From Salmonella enterica subsp. arizonae (GTDB lineage: Bacteria > Pseudomonadota > Gammaproteobacteria > Enterobacterales > Enterobacteriaceae): a stretch of DNA of 64,000 bases. Both the position numbers and the translations under genes were made by a program. The stretch spans positions 248,001-312,000 of the forward strand of contig NZ_VXJW01000004.1 of the NCBI RefSeq assembly GCF_008692845.1, read 5' to 3'. Shown here one piece after another: positions 34,248 through 47,641 of this stretch. The notes beneath the pieces were generated by a model that was given only the letters and a program-made list of their open reading frames with translations, was not told the origin of the DNA and ran no database searches. Every line of letters begins with the position of its first letter. The first letter of the stretch is position 1.

Positions 34248-34529
34248 ATGGAAAGCAAGCTTATTGACTGGCATCCGGCCGATATCATTGCCGGGCTGCG
34301 TAAAAAAGGAACTTCAATGGCCGCCGAGTCACGCAGGAATGGATTGAGTTCATCCACGCTGGCAAATGCGTTAACACGCCCGTGGCCGAAAGGAGAGTTG
34401 ATTATCGCGAAAGCATTGGGAACGGAGCCCTGGGTTATCTGGCCATCGCGCTATCACGATCCGCACACGCATGAGTTTATCGACAGAACGCGACTCATGA
34501 GAGCGCGTAATAAAGGCAAACAGATATAG
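34248..34529 (+). CDS. sfsB: SfsB (Nlp), Ner-like DNA-binding protein
   Basis: The product has 93 residues. It is a winged or lambda-type helix-turn-helix of the phage Mu Ner family: DWHPADIIAGLRKKGTSMAAESRRNGLSSSTLANAL. E. coli SfsB affects maltose gene expression when overproduced. I start at ATG 34248, with AAGGAG 11 bp upstream; a GTG at 34221 precedes that ribosome site and is unlikely. Convergent with murA. Confidence 0.9.
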   Translation: MESKLIDWHPADIIAGLRKKGTSMAAESRRNGLSSSTLANALTRPWPKGELIIAKALGTEPWVIWPSRYHDPHTHEFIDRTRLMRARNKGKQI

Positions 34530-34547
34530 AGTGAGTGCCCGCAAAGC

Positions 34548-34575
34548 AACCCCCGCAATAGCGTTCGCGGGGGTT
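34548..34575. terminator. Hairpin between sfsB and murA
   Basis: AACCCCCGC pairs with GCGGGGGTT around a nine-base loop, in the convergent gap. T-runs are short on both strands, so strength is uncertain. Confidence 0.5.
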
Positions 34576-34592
34576 ATTCAGCGTACAGAAGG

Positions 34593-35894
<1,302 letters not shown>

Positions 35895-35905
35895 TTACCC
35901 GTAGC

Positions 35906-36160
35906 TTAAAATCCGTTAAGTTTACGATCGCGCGCCCATTCCGCCGGGGTATACGCTTTGATCGATACGGCGTGAATACGGTTGTCCGCAATGTATTCCA
36001 TCAGCGGGCCATAGACCGTTTGCTGTTTCTTGACCCGGCTCATGCCGTCAAACATCTCACCCACGGCAATAACCTGAAAGTGGCTGCCATCGCCGGAGAC
36101 ATGGACTTCCTGGAGGGAGAGAGCGTTCATCAGCACACTCTGAATTTCATCATTTTCCAT
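35906..36160 (-). CDS. ibaG: IbaG, BolA-family protein
   Basis: The product has 84 residues. The BolA fold is recognised by [21 protein letters not shown] and [11 protein letters not shown], with the conserved His of the class. BolA-like proteins bind monothiol glutaredoxins and 2Fe-2S clusters; IbaG is induced by acid in E. coli. I start at ATG 36160; the 27 upstream residues are not part of the domain. Upstream of murA. Confidence 0.93.
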   Translation of the reverse strand: MENDEIQSVLMNALSLQEVHVSGDGSHFQVIAVGEMFDGMSRVKKQQTVYGPLMEYIADNRIHAVSIKAYTPAEWARDRKLNGF

Positions 36161-36267
36161 GGGTTCTTTATTCGTCAAATAGTGGAAACAGCCCACCATC
36201 TTAGAGCAAAGTGGCGCCGTCTTAAATAAGCAAAAGATCACGCTAATAAATCAGCGCTATAAAAGTG

Positions 36268-36354
36268 CCGAATAGCGCCGCTAACGCGTCTTATCCGGCC
36301 TACGGAGATCATGTGAAGTGTAGGCCGGATAAGGCATATACACCGCCATCCGGC
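36268..36354. repeat. BIME between mlaB and ibaG
   Basis: Two inverted REP units: CGTCTTATCCGGCCTAC and GTAGGCCGGATAAGGC, closing CGCCATCCGGC. It separates the mla transcript from ibaG-murA. Confidence 0.87.
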
Positions 36355-36359
36355 ATTCA

Positions 36360-36655
36360 TTACATACGGGGGAGTACGTCTTCGGGCAAGTTATATAATT
36401 GCGCCAGCGCATAAACTTTGTCGTTAACGCCAGACAATGACACGGCATTGCCCTGCTTTTTTGCCTGGTTCACAAGGTGTGCCAGCAGCGCCAGACCTCC
36501 CGTATCCACCCTGGAGATCTGGCTCATGTCGATACGGGTGACGCCTGTCATCGCCTCTACGCGCGCGTCCCATAACGGCGTCAGCACGTCCTGATCCAGC
36601 TCTCCCGCCAGCATCAGGGTACCCGCTTCACGCGTCCAGGTGAGTTGCGGCGTCA

Positions 36656-36656
<1 letters not shown>
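36360..36656 (-). CDS. mlaB: MlaB, STAS-domain subunit of the Mla phospholipid transporter
   Basis: The product has 98 residues with a STAS fold: LMLAGELDQDVLTPLW, then RIDMSQISRVDTGGLALLAHL with the conserved Thr. It binds the MlaF ATPase in the cytoplasm and is needed for complex stability. Its ATG overlaps the mlaC stop by one base. Residues differ from E. coli at many positions, more than its neighbours. Confidence 0.95.
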
Positions 36657-37294
<638 letters not shown>

Positions 37295-37309
37295 TCAATT
37301 CTCCTGAGA

Positions 37310-37861
37310 TTATTTCGTTGCGCCCGCGGGCGTTGTGGCTTCAGTATTACCTTCCTTTGCGGCTGGCGCATCGCCAGAATTCTTATTGTCGTCGCCTTTG
37401 CTGTTATAAAGGAACTGACCAATCATATCCTCCAGCACCATTGCAGACTTGGTGTCCTGAATCGTACTCCCATCTTTGAGGATAGACGTTCCCAATTCAG
37501 GATCTTCAAAACCGACGTTTAATGACAGATATTGCTCCCCCAGCAAGCCGGAAGTACGAATACTCAACGAACTGGTATCGGGAATATGGTTATAACGCTC
37601 TTCAATGTCGAGCGTTACGCGCGGCAGGTACGTTTTCGGATCAAGCGAGATATCTTCAACCCGCCCGACAACCACCCCACCGATACGCACCGGGGAGCGC
37701 ACTTTCAGACCGCCGATGTTATCAAAGGTCGCATAAACCTTATAGGTCGGCTCCGTGCGCATAGAGGTCACATTTGCCGCCTTCAGGCAAACAAACAGCG
37801 CCGCCAGCAACGCCACCAGCAAAAAAACGCCTACCCAAATTTCATTTTTTTTCGTTTGCAT
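37310..37861 (-). CDS. mlaD: MlaD, MCE-domain subunit
   Basis: The product has 183 residues: one membrane helix (about 7-27) and an MCE domain (TYKVYATFDNIGGLKVRSPVRIGGVVVGRVEDI). It forms a hexameric periplasmic ring on the MlaE permease. The C-terminal tail, rich in Asp, Gly, Ala and Thr, is variable. Start ATG 37861 (MQTKKNEIWVGVF); five upstream residues are unconserved. Confidence 0.96.
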   Translation of the reverse strand: MQTKKNEIWVGVFLLVALLAALFVCLKAANVTSMRTEPTYKVYATFDNIGGLKVRSPVRIGGVVVGRVEDISLDPKTYLPRVTLDIEERYNHIPDTSSLSIRTSGLLGEQYLSLNVGFEDPELGTSILKDGSTIQDTKSAMVLEDMIGQFLYNSKGDDNKNSGDAPAAKEGNTEATTPAGATK

Positions 37862-37865
37862 GAAC

Positions 37866-39468
<1,603 letters not shown>

Positions 39469-39680
39469 TGATTCATCCTTCGTATTGCCTTGTTTAGATA
39501 ACCATGGCGCTGAATTTAACCATGGGTTCGACATAATTACAGAATATTAACTGACAGGGTTAGCGAAAGCTGGCATTCGTTTTACTTTTTAGCCGCATAA
39601 AGTCAAAATTAAGACTTCGTTACGGCTTCCAGATATCCCTTCCAGGGGACCGGCGAGTATACCTGAAGAAAGGACTTTAG

Positions 39681-40658
39681 ATGCTTTTAGCGATGGCGCT
39701 ACTCATAATTGGTTTGCTTCTGGTGGCCTACGGCGCCGATCGTCTGGTGTTTGCGGCCTCTATTTTATGCCGTACATTCGGTATCCCCCCGCTGATCATC
39801 GGGATGACGGTAGTGAGTATCGGCACCTCGCTGCCGGAAATTATTGTGTCGCTCGCCGCATCGCTGCACGGCCAGCTCGATTTAGCCGTCGGCGCGGCGC
39901 TCGGTTCTAACATCACCAATATTTTGCTGATTTTAGGGCTTGCGGCGCTGGTTCGTCCTTTTACCGTGCATTCCGATGTTTTGCGTCGCGAATTGCCGTT
40001 AATGTTATTTGTTAGCGTGGTAGCCGGTTCCGTACTTCATGACGGACAGTTAAGCCGCAGTGATGGTATCTTTCTTCTGCTTCTGGCCGTGCTATGGCTG
40101 CTATTCATTGTTAAAATCGCGCGTCTGGCCGAACGACAAGGAAATGACAGCCTCACCCGCGAACAACTGGCGGAACTACCGCGCGAAGGCGGACTCCCCG
40201 TCGCGTTCTTATGGCTGGGTATTTCGCTGGTCATCATGCCGATGGCGACGCGCATGGTAATTGATAACGCTACGGTGCTGGCGAATTATTTCGCCATGAG
40301 CGAATTAGCGCTCGGCCTGACGGTCATCGCCGTCGGCACCAGTCTGCCGGAGCTGGCGACGGCGATCGCCGGCGTGCGAAAAGGAGAACATGATATTGCC
40401 GTCGGCAATATCATTGGCGCCAATATTTTTAATCTCGCCATCGTGCTGGGACTGCCTGCACTGATTACGCCGGGGGATATCAACCCGCTGGCGTTTGGAC
40501 GTGATTATAGCGTGATGTTGCTGGTGAGCGTGGTTTTCGCTTTGCTTTGCTGGCGGCATCCGCGCCAGATTGGTCGGGGCGCAGGTATACTGCTGACCGT
40601 CGGTTTTATCGTATGGCTGGCGATGCTGTATTGGCTATCGCCACTTTTTGTTGGATAA
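39681..40658 (+). CDS. yrbG: YrbG, Ca2+/Na+ antiporter-family protein
   Basis: The product has 325 residues with ten predicted membrane helices in two inverted CaCA repeats. The alpha-repeat signatures are clear: VVSIGTSLPEIIVSLAASLHG and IAVGTSLPELATAIAGVRKGEHD, each followed by a GSNITN / GANIFN box. Calcium export is inferred from the family; E. coli phenotypes are mild. It is divergent from mlaF and 13 bp before kdsD. Confidence 0.92.
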   Translation: MLLAMALLIIGLLLVAYGADRLVFAASILCRTFGIPPLIIGMTVVSIGTSLPEIIVSLAASLHGQLDLAVGAALGSNITNILLILGLAALVRPFTVHSDVLRRELPLMLFVSVVAGSVLHDGQLSRSDGIFLLLLAVLWLLFIVKIARLAERQGNDSLTREQLAELPREGGLPVAFLWLGISLVIMPMATRMVIDNATVLANYFAMSELALGLTVIAVGTSLPELATAIAGVRKGEHDIAVGNIIGANIFNLAIVLGLPALITPGDINPLAFGRDYSVMLLVSVVFALLCWRHPRQIGRGAGILLTVGFIVWLAMLYWLSPLFVG

Positions 40659-40671
40659 CTGGAAACGGATT

Positions 40672-41658
40672 ATGTCGCATTTAGCGTTGCAACCGGGGTT
40701 TGACTTTCAGCAGGCAGGCAAAGAGGTCCTGGAGATTGAACGTGAAGGCCTGGCGGAGCTTGATCAATACATCAACCAGAATTTTACGCTGGCATGTGAA
40801 AAAATGTTCAACTGCACCGGAAAAGTGGTGGTGATGGGCATGGGTAAATCCGGTCATATCGGGCGAAAAATGGCCGCCACTTTCGCCAGCACCGGCACCT
40901 CTTCCTTTTTTGTGCATCCAGGTGAAGCCGCACACGGCGATTTGGGAATGGTGACGCCGCAAGATGTGGTTATCGCTATTTCCAATTCCGGCGAATCCAG
41001 CGAGATCGCGGCGCTAATACCGGTGCTGAAACGCATGCATGTACCGTTAATTTGCATTACCGGGCGACCGGAAAGCAGTATGGCGCGTGCGGCAGATGTG
41101 CATCTGTGTGTTAAAGTGCCTAAAGAAGCGTGTCCGTTAGGCCTGGCGCCCACCAGTAGCACCACCGCAACTCTGGTGATGGGCGACGCGCTCGCCGTGG
41201 CATTGTTAAAAGCGCGCGGCTTTACCGCCGAGGATTTCGCTCTGTCGCATCCTGGCGGCGCGCTGGGACGTAAGCTGCTGCTGCGCGTAAGCGATATTAT
41301 GCATACTGGCGATGAGATCCCACATGTGAATAAACAAGCCAGCCTGCGTGATGCACTGTTAGAAATCACGCGTAAAAATCTCGGTATGACCGTCATTTGC
41401 GATGAATCCATGAAGATCGACGGTATCTTCACCGACGGCGATTTACGTCGCGTATTCGATATGGGCGGCGATATGCGCCAGTTGGGAATCGCCGATGTGA
41501 TGACGCCAGGGGGCATTCGCGTGCGTCCCGGTATTCTTGCCGTCGATGCGCTGAACTTAATGCAGTCCCGCCATATCACCTCCGTACTGGTTGCTGATGG
41601 CGACCAGTTACTCGGTGTGTTACATATGCATGATCTCCTGCGTGCAGGCGTCGTGTAG
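40672..41658 (+). CDS. kdsD: D-arabinose-5-phosphate isomerase
   Basis: The product has 328 residues. A SIS domain (VVVMGMGKSGHIGRKMAATFASTGTSSFFVHPGEAAHGDLG) is followed by two CBS domains. It makes arabinose-5-phosphate from ribulose-5-phosphate for Kdo synthesis. I start at ATG 40672 (MSHLALQPG); an in-frame start inside yrbG (40648) is unlikely. Operon with kdsC, lptC, lptA, lptB. Confidence 0.96.
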   Translation: MSHLALQPGFDFQQAGKEVLEIEREGLAELDQYINQNFTLACEKMFNCTGKVVVMGMGKSGHIGRKMAATFASTGTSSFFVHPGEAAHGDLGMVTPQDVVIAISNSGESSEIAALIPVLKRMHVPLICITGRPESSMARAADVHLCVKVPKEACPLGLAPTSSTTATLVMGDALAVALLKARGFTAEDFALSHPGGALGRKLLLRVSDIMHTGDEIPHVNKQASLRDALLEITRKNLGMTVICDESMKIDGIFTDGDLRRVFDMGGDMRQLGIADVMTPGGIRVRPGILAVDALNLMQSRHITSVLVADGDQLLGVLHMHDLLRAGVV

Positions 41659-41678
41659 AAACTCAAGGATAATTAACG

Positions 41679-42245
41679 ATGAGTAAAGCTGGTGCGTCGC
41701 TTGCGACCTGTTATGGCCCTGTCAGCACCCATGTCATTACAAAGGCGGAGAATATCCGCCTGCTCATCCTGGATGTGGATGGCGTGTTGTCTGACGGCCT
41801 GATTTATATGGGCAATAACGGCGAAGAGCTGAAGGCTTTCAACGTTCGTGACGGCTATGGCATTCGCTGTGCTTTGACCTCGGATATCGAGGTTGCCATT
41901 ATTACCGGACGAAAGGCTAAACTTGTAGAAGATCGCTGCGCTACGCTTGGGATCACCCATCTTTATCAGGGGCAGTCGAATAAACTGATCGCCTTTGGCG
42001 ATTTGCTGGAAAAACTGGCCATTGCGCCGGAAAATGTCGCCTATGTCGGCGATGATCTGATTGACTGGCCGGTGATGGAAAAAGTGGGGTTAAGCGTTGC
42101 CGTTGCGGATGCGCATCCGCTGCTGATCCCCCGCGCAGACTATGTGACGCACATTACTGGCGGGCGCGGCGCAGTACGTGAGGTGTGCGATTTGCTGCTG
42201 CTGGCGCAGGGCAAGCTGGATGAGGCCAAAGGGCAATCTATATGA
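41679..42245 (+). CDS. kdsC: Kdo-8-phosphate phosphatase
   Basis: The product has 188 residues, a HAD-superfamily phosphatase of the capless C0 type acting as a tetramer. The nucleophile and acid are Asp32 and Asp34 in LILDVDGVLSDG; motif III is AYVGDDLIDWPVM. It releases Kdo from Kdo-8-phosphate. The end overlaps lptC by 4 bp (ATGA). Confidence 0.97.
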   Translation: MSKAGASLATCYGPVSTHVITKAENIRLLILDVDGVLSDGLIYMGNNGEELKAFNVRDGYGIRCALTSDIEVAIITGRKAKLVEDRCATLGITHLYQGQSNKLIAFGDLLEKLAIAPENVAYVGDDLIDWPVMEKVGLSVAVADAHPLLIPRADYVTHITGGRGAVREVCDLLLLAQGKLDEAKGQSI

Positions 42246-42817
42246 GTAAAACCAGACGTTGGGTTATCATTCTACTGTCGCTGGCCATTCTGGTACTGAT
42301 TGGTATCAATCTGGCAGATAAAGACGATCCTGCCGCCGTGGTGGTCAATAGCAACGATCCCACGTATAAAAGCGAGCATACGGATACCGTCGTGTACAGT
42401 CCGGAAGGCGCGCTGAGCTATCGTCTGATCGCGCAGCACGTTGAATATTTTTCCGATCAGGCGGTCTCATGGTTTACGCAACCGGTATTAACCACCTTTG
42501 ATAAGGATAAAGTGCCGACATGGTCGATCAAGGCCGATAAAGCCAAATTGACTAACGATCGGATGCTCTATCTGTATGGTCATGTTGAAGTCAACGCCCT
42601 GGTGCCTGACGCTCAATTACGCAGAATTACCACCGATAACGCGCAGATCAATCTGGTGACGCAAGATGTTACTTCGAACGATCTGGTGACGTTATATGGC
42701 ACAACATTTAACTCCAGCGGACTGAAAATGCGCGGTAACTTACGCAGCAAGAACGCCGAGCTGATTGAAAAGGTTAGAACCTCTTATGAAATTCAAAACA
42801 AACAAACTCAGCCTTAA
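42242..42817 (+). CDS. lptC: LptC, bitopic LPS-transport protein
   Basis: The product has 191 residues. One N-terminal membrane helix (about 7-24) anchors a periplasmic beta-jellyroll of the OstA type. It takes lipopolysaccharide from LptBFG and passes it to LptA. The gene overlaps kdsC at the start and lptA at the end (the lptA ATG is 31 bp before the lptC stop). Confidence 0.96.
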   Translation: MSKTRRWVIILLSLAILVLIGINLADKDDPAAVVVNSNDPTYKSEHTDTVVYSPEGALSYRLIAQHVEYFSDQAVSWFTQPVLTTFDKDKVPTWSIKADKAKLTNDRMLYLYGHVEVNALVPDAQLRRITTDNAQINLVTQDVTSNDLVTLYGTTFNSSGLKMRGNLRSKNAELIEKVRTSYEIQNKQTQP

Positions 42818-43340
42818 TCTTATGCTGGCCGGCTCGCTTCTCGCCGCCAGCATTCCGGCATTCGCCGTCACAGGCGATACCGAGCAGCCTATTCATATTG
42901 ATTCAGATCAACAGTCGCTGGATATGCAAGGCAACGTCGTAACCTTTACGGGCAACGTGGTGATGACCCAAGGTACGATTAAGATCAACGCCGATAAAGT
43001 CGTTGTTACCCGCCCAGGCGGCGAACAGGGGAAAGAGGTAATCGACGGTTACGGTAATCCGGCTACCTTTTACCAGATGCAGGACAACGGTAAACCGGTA
43101 AAAGGCCACGCTTCACATATGCATTACGAGCTGGCGAAAGATTTTGTGGTGCTGACCGGCAACGCCTACCTTGAGCAGTTGGACAGCAACATCAAGGGCG
43201 ACAAGATCACCTACCTGGTGAAAGAGCAGAAAATGCAGGCGTTCAGCGATAAAGGCAAACGCGTCACCACTGTTCTGGTGCCGTCACAATTGCAAGACAA
43301 AAACAAAGGCCAGACTCCGGCGCAAAAGAAGAGTAACTAA
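42786..43340 (+). CDS. lptA: LptA, periplasmic LPS bridge protein
   Basis: The product has 184 residues with a signal peptide cleaved after AFA (residue 27). The OstA domain (QPIHIDSDQQSLDMQGNVVTFTGNVVM) forms a beta-jellyroll that polymerises into a bridge between membranes. Start ATG 42786; an upstream in-frame start gives seven extra residues without a signal-like context. In E. coli a sigma-E promoter inside the preceding gene drives lptAB. Confidence 0.96.
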   Translation: MKFKTNKLSLNLMLAGSLLAASIPAFAVTGDTEQPIHIDSDQQSLDMQGNVVTFTGNVVMTQGTIKINADKVVVTRPGGEQGKEVIDGYGNPATFYQMQDNGKPVKGHASHMHYELAKDFVVLTGNAYLEQLDSNIKGDKITYLVKEQKMQAFSDKGKRVTTVLVPSQLQDKNKGQTPAQKKSN

Positions 43341-43346
43341 TTCGTT

Positions 43347-44072
43347 ATGGCAACATTAACTGCAAAGAACCTGGCGAAGGCCTATAAAGGCCGTCGCGTA
43401 GTGGAAGATGTCAGTCTGACCGTCAATTCCGGGGAGATTGTCGGTCTGCTCGGTCCAAACGGCGCGGGTAAAACTACCACCTTTTATATGGTCGTCGGTA
43501 TCGTGCCGCGTGACGCGGGCAATATCATCATCGACGATGAAGATATCAGTCTGCTGCCGCTGCACGCGCGCGCGCGCCGCGGTATCGGCTATTTGCCGCA
43601 GGAAGCCTCTATTTTCCGCCGTCTCAGCGTATTTGATAATCTGATGGCGGTACTGCAAATTCGTGACGATTTGACCGCAGAACAACGAGAAGACCGCGCC
43701 AACGAGCTGATGGAAGAGTTTCATATTGAGCATCTACGCGACAACATGGGACAGGCGCTGTCCGGTGGCGAACGCCGACGTGTAGAAATTGCCCGCGCGT
43801 TGGCCGCCAATCCAAAATTTATCCTGCTGGATGAACCCTTCGCCGGCGTTGACCCGATTTCCGTTATCGATATCAAACGCATTATCGAGCATCTGCGCGA
43901 TAGCGGGCTCGGCGTGCTTATTACCGACCATAACGTCCGTGAAACGCTGGCAGTCTGTGAACGCGCCTATATCGTGAGTCAGGGCCACCTTATCGCCCAC
44001 GGTACACCGACAGAAATCCTGCAAGACGAGCACGTTAAGCGTGTATATCTTGGGGAAGACTTCAGACTCTGA
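43347..44072 (+). CDS. lptB: LptB, ATPase of the LPS export complex
   Basis: The product has 241 residues. Walker A GPNGAGKT (36-43), Q-loop PQEASIFRR, signature LSGGERRR, Walker [13 protein letters not shown] and switch His in ITDHNV. It drives LptBFGC extraction of lipopolysaccharide. It is 6 bp after lptA and 47 bp before rpoN. Confidence 0.97.
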   Translation: MATLTAKNLAKAYKGRRVVEDVSLTVNSGEIVGLLGPNGAGKTTTFYMVVGIVPRDAGNIIIDDEDISLLPLHARARRGIGYLPQEASIFRRLSVFDNLMAVLQIRDDLTAEQREDRANELMEEFHIEHLRDNMGQALSGGERRRVEIARALAANPKFILLDEPFAGVDPISVIDIKRIIEHLRDSGLGVLITDHNVRETLAVCERAYIVSQGHLIAHGTPTEILQDEHVKRVYLGEDFRL

Positions 44073-44119
44073 TAGGGTAGAGGGCTATGCTGCTCTAGCG
44101 GGAGAAAACGACTCTGAAT

Positions 44120-45553
44120 ATGAAGCAAGGTTTGCAACTCAGGCTTAGCCAACAACTGGCGATGACGCCTCAGCTACAACAGGCCATTCGTCTGTTGCAG
44201 TTGTCTACGCTGGAACTTCAGCAGGAACTTCAGCAAGCGCTGGAAAATAACCCGCTGCTTGAGCAAACCGATCTTCATGACGAAATCGACACTCAGCAAC
44301 CTCAGGATAACGATCCTCTTGATACCGCAGACGCGCTCGAACAAAAAGAGATGCCGGAAGAGCTGCCGCTTGACGCCAGTTGGGATGAAATTTACACCGC
44401 CGGTACGCCGTCCGGCCCCAGCGGCGATTATATCGACGATGAGTTGCCCGTCTATCAGGGCGAAACGACGCAGTCGTTGCAGGATTATCTGATGTGGCAA
44501 GTTGAGCTAACGCCCTTCTCGGACACCGATCGCGCCATTGCGACATCTATTGTCGATGCGGTGGATGATACCGGCTATCTTACCGTATCCCTGGATGACA
44601 TTCGCGAGAGCATGGGTGATGAAGAGGTGGATCTTGATGAGGTCGAGGCCGTCCTGAAACGTATTCAGCGTTTTGATCCGGTGGGCGTCGCGGCGAAAGA
44701 TCTTCGCGACTGTCTGCTGATCCAGCTCTCACAGTTCGATAAATCCACACCGTGGCTGGAAGAGGCGCGGCTCATTATCTGCGATCACCTTGATCTACTG
44801 GCCAACCACGATTTCCGCACATTGATGCGCGTTACGCGACTGAAAGAAGAGGAGCTGAAAGAGGCGGTAAACCTTATTCAGTCGCTCGATCCCAGACCTG
44901 GCCAGTCGATCCAGACCGGCGAGCCGGAGTACATTATCCCGGATGTGCTGGTACGCAAGCATAACGGCCGCTGGACGGTCGAGCTTAATGGAGACAGCAT
45001 TCCTCGTTTACAGATTAACCAGCGCTATGCCGCCATGTGCAACAACGCGCGCAACGATGCCGACAGTCAGTTCATTCGCAGTAATTTACAGGATGCGAAG
45101 TGGCTGATAAAAAGTCTTGAAAGCCGCAACGACACGCTACTGCGTGTCAGCCGCTGCATCGTAGAGCAACAGCAAGCCTTTTTTGAACAGGGCGAAGAAT
45201 ATATGAAACCGATGGTACTGGCGGATATCGCCCAGGCCGTCGAAATGCATGAATCCACCATATCCCGCGTAACCACGCAGAAGTATCTGCACAGTCCACG
45301 CGGTATTTTTGAACTCAAATATTTCTTTTCCAGCCACGTCAATACCGAAGGCGGAGGCGAAGCCTCTTCCACCGCGATTCGCGCGCTGGTGAAGAAGTTA
45401 ATTGCGGCGGAGAACCCCGCGAAACCACTGAGCGACAGCAAGTTAACCTCTCTGCTGTCAGAACAGGGTATCATGGTGGCGCGCCGCACTGTTGCGAAGT
45501 ACCGAGAGTCTTTATCCATTCCGCCGTCAAACCAACGCAAACAACTGGTTTGA
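44120..45553 (+). CDS. rpoN: RNA polymerase sigma-54 factor
   Basis: The product has 477 residues. Region I is glutamine-rich ([20 protein letters not shown]); region II is acidic; the RpoN box [10 protein letters not shown] near residue 455 reads the -24 element. It serves nitrogen-assimilation, flagellar and stress genes and needs bacterial enhancer-binding proteins. It heads the hpf-ptsN-rapZ-npr cluster. Confidence 0.97.
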   Translation: MKQGLQLRLSQQLAMTPQLQQAIRLLQLSTLELQQELQQALENNPLLEQTDLHDEIDTQQPQDNDPLDTADALEQKEMPEELPLDASWDEIYTAGTPSGPSGDYIDDELPVYQGETTQSLQDYLMWQVELTPFSDTDRAIATSIVDAVDDTGYLTVSLDDIRESMGDEEVDLDEVEAVLKRIQRFDPVGVAAKDLRDCLLIQLSQFDKSTPWLEEARLIICDHLDLLANHDFRTLMRVTRLKEEELKEAVNLIQSLDPRPGQSIQTGEPEYIIPDVLVRKHNGRWTVELNGDSIPRLQINQRYAAMCNNARNDADSQFIRSNLQDAKWLIKSLESRNDTLLRVSRCIVEQQQAFFEQGEEYMKPMVLADIAQAVEMHESTISRVTTQKYLHSPRGIFELKYFFSSHVNTEGGGEASSTAIRALVKKLIAAENPAKPLSDSKLTSLLSEQGIMVARRTVAKYRESLSIPPSNQRKQLV

Positions 45554-45575
45554 CCCAACCGATAAGGAAGACACT

Positions 45576-45863
45576 ATGCAGCTCAATATTACCGGACATA
45601 ACGTCGAAATTACTGAACCCCTGCGTGAATTTGTTACGACGAAATTCGCCAAACTTGAACAGTATTTTGAGCGGATTAACCAGGTATACGTGGTGTTGAA
45701 AGTGGAGAAGGTCACGCACATCTCGGATGCGACGCTACACGTTAACGGCGGTGAAATTCACGCCAGCGCGGAAGGCCAGGATATGTATGCCGCCATTGAC
45801 GGCTTGATTGATAAATTGGCAAGGCAGTTAACCAGGCACAAAGATAAACTGAAACAACACTAA
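45576..45863 (+). CDS. hpf: Ribosome hibernation promoting factor HPF
   Basis: The product has 95 residues, the short gammaproteobacterial form. It shows the YfiA/HPF fold (MQLNITGHNVEITEPLREFVTTKF) with basic residues at the end (TRHKDKLKQH). It binds the 30S mRNA channel and helps dimerise 70S into 100S particles in stationary phase. Start ATG 45576, after AAGGAAG; longer forms overlap rpoN. Confidence 0.96.
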   Translation: MQLNITGHNVEITEPLREFVTTKFAKLEQYFERINQVYVVLKVEKVTHISDATLHVNGGEIHASAEGQDMYAAIDGLIDKLARQLTRHKDKLKQH

Positions 45864-45891
45864 TTGTCCGGGCAGTTAGCCAGTGCAGGAC

Positions 45892-45916
45892 GGCCTGTTG
45901 TGCGACACAACGGGCC
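45892..45916 (+). other. Hairpin between hpf and ptsN
   Basis: GGCCTGTTGTG-CGA-CACAACGGGCC pairs nearly perfectly in the 117-bp intergenic gap. It has no T-run, so a processing or stability element is more likely than a terminator. Confidence 0.55.
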
Positions 45917-45980
45917 ATTTGTACAGTTAGCGCTCCGAACCTGGCCATCAACCTGACAGGACAGGTTCTTAGGTGAAATT

Positions 45981-46472
45981 ATGATAAATAACGATACGAC
46001 TCTACAACTGAGCAGTGTACTTAACCAGGAGTGTACGCGTAGCGGCGTTCACTGCCAGAGTAAAAAACGCGCGCTGGAAATCATCAGCGAACTGGCGGCA
46101 AAACAGCTCAGTTTACCTCCACAGGTCGTGTTTGAAGCCATTCTGATACGCGAAAAAATGGGCAGTACCGGTATTGGCAATGGTATCGCCATCCCGCACG
46201 GGAAACTGGAAGAGGATACCTTACGCGCCGTCGGCGTGTTCGTTCAGCTCGAAACGCCTATCGCGTTCGACGCTATCGACAACCAGCCGGTCGATCTCCT
46301 CTTCGCCCTCCTGGTACCAGCCGATCAGACTAAAACGCATCTGCATACGCTGTCGCTGGTTGCGAAGCGTTTGGCGGATAAAACGATCTGCCGCCGCCTG
46401 CGCGCGGCGCTGAATGACGAAGAGCTGTATCAAATCATTACTGACACCGAAGGTGAGCAGAATGAGGCATAA
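45981..46472 (+). CDS. ptsN: EIIA-Ntr, nitrogen phosphotransferase regulator
   Basis: The product has 163 residues. The phosphorylated His73 lies in GIAIPHGKL. It is the terminal acceptor of the PtsP-NPr-PtsN chain and controls K+ transport (TrkA, KdpD), ppGpp via SpoT, and in Salmonella virulence through SsrB (family knowledge). Followed by rapZ after 45 bp. Confidence 0.97.
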   Translation: MINNDTTLQLSSVLNQECTRSGVHCQSKKRALEIISELAAKQLSLPPQVVFEAILIREKMGSTGIGNGIAIPHGKLEEDTLRAVGVFVQLETPIAFDAIDNQPVDLLFALLVPADQTKTHLHTLSLVAKRLADKTICRRLRAALNDEELYQIITDTEGEQNEA

Positions 46473-46517
46473 CAACTCAATGGCATTTCTTCCTGTCGTT
46501 GTGAGGAGAAACGGTAC

Positions 46518-47372
46518 ATGGTACTGATGATCGTCAGCGGGCGTTCCGGGTCAGGTAAATCTGTCGCTCTGCGCGCGCTGGAAGATATGGGTTTTTACTG
46601 CGTGGATAACCTTCCCGTCGTGCTGTTGCCCGATCTGGCGCGAACGCTGGCCGATCGCCAGATTTCTGCCGCAGTCAGCATTGATGTGCGCAATATGCCT
46701 GAATCACCTGAGATTTTTGAACAGGCGATGAATAACCTGCCTGACGCATTCTCGCCGCAATTGCTGTTTCTTGACGCCGACCGCAATACCTTGATTCGAC
46801 GCTACAGCGACACGCGTCGTCTTCATCCGCTTTCCAGCAAAAATCTCTCTTTAGAGAGTGCGATCGATAAAGAGAGCGACCTGCTGGAGCCGTTACGCTC
46901 GCGTGCGGATCTGATCGTCGATACCTCAGAAATGTCCGTCCATGAGCTGGCGGAGATGCTGCGTACCCGGCTGTTGGGCAAACGCGAACGCGAACTGACG
47001 ATGGTATTTGAGTCCTTCGGCTTTAAACACGGCATCCCGATTGATGCAGACTATGTATTCGACGTTCGCTTCCTGCCCAACCCGCACTGGGACCCAAAAC
47101 TGCGCCCGATGACCGGGCTCGATAAGCCAGTAGCCGCGTTTCTTGACCGACACACAGAAGTGCACAATTTTATCTATCAGACTCGCAGCTATCTTGAGCT
47201 ATGGTTACCTATGCTGGAGACCAACAACCGCAGCTACCTTACCGTCGCTATTGGCTGTACCGGCGGGAAACACCGTTCGGTGTATATTGCAGAACAGTTG
47301 GCAGACTACTTCCGCTCACGCGGTAAAAACGTCCAGTCTCGCCATCGCACGCTGGAAAAACGCAAAACATGA
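46518..47372 (+). CDS. rapZ: RapZ, RNase adapter protein controlling GlmZ
   Basis: The product has 284 residues. A P-loop NTPase domain (GRSGSGKS 8-15) precedes a C-terminal domain that senses glucosamine-6-phosphate (GCTGGKHRS near 245). It delivers GlmZ to RNase E. The last residues are basic ([10 protein letters not shown]). It overlaps npr by 4 bp. Confidence 0.96.
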   Translation: MVLMIVSGRSGSGKSVALRALEDMGFYCVDNLPVVLLPDLARTLADRQISAAVSIDVRNMPESPEIFEQAMNNLPDAFSPQLLFLDADRNTLIRRYSDTRRLHPLSSKNLSLESAIDKESDLLEPLRSRADLIVDTSEMSVHELAEMLRTRLLGKRERELTMVFESFGFKHGIPIDADYVFDVRFLPNPHWDPKLRPMTGLDKPVAAFLDRHTEVHNFIYQTRSYLELWLPMLETNNRSYLTVAIGCTGGKHRSVYIAEQLADYFRSRGKNVQSRHRTLEKRKT

Positions 47373-47641
47373 CCGTAAAGCAAACTGTTGAAATCACCAA
47401 TAAGCTGGGCATGCATGCCCGGCCTGCCATGAAGCTTTTCGAACTGATGCAGGGTTTTGACGCCGAGGTGCTATTACGCAATGACGAAGGCACTGAAGCG
47501 GAAGCGAACAGCGTCATCGCGCTGTTAATGCTCGATTCCGCCAAAGGACGCCAGATAGAAATTGAAGCCACCGGCCCGCAAGAAGTTGAAGCGCTGGCGG
47601 CGGTTATCGCTCTATTCAACTCCGGCTTCGACGAAGATTAA
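47369..47641 (+). CDS. npr: NPr, nitrogen-related HPr
   Basis: The product has 90 residues. His16 in [12 protein letters not shown] is the phosphorylation site and the Ser46-region is not the HPr-kinase type. It passes phosphate from PtsP to PtsN. The ATG overlaps the rapZ stop. A 10-C tract follows 25 bp after the stop. Confidence 0.97.
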   Translation: MTVKQTVEITNKLGMHARPAMKLFELMQGFDAEVLLRNDEGTEAEANSVIALLMLDSAKGRQIEIEATGPQEVEALAAVIALFNSGFDED

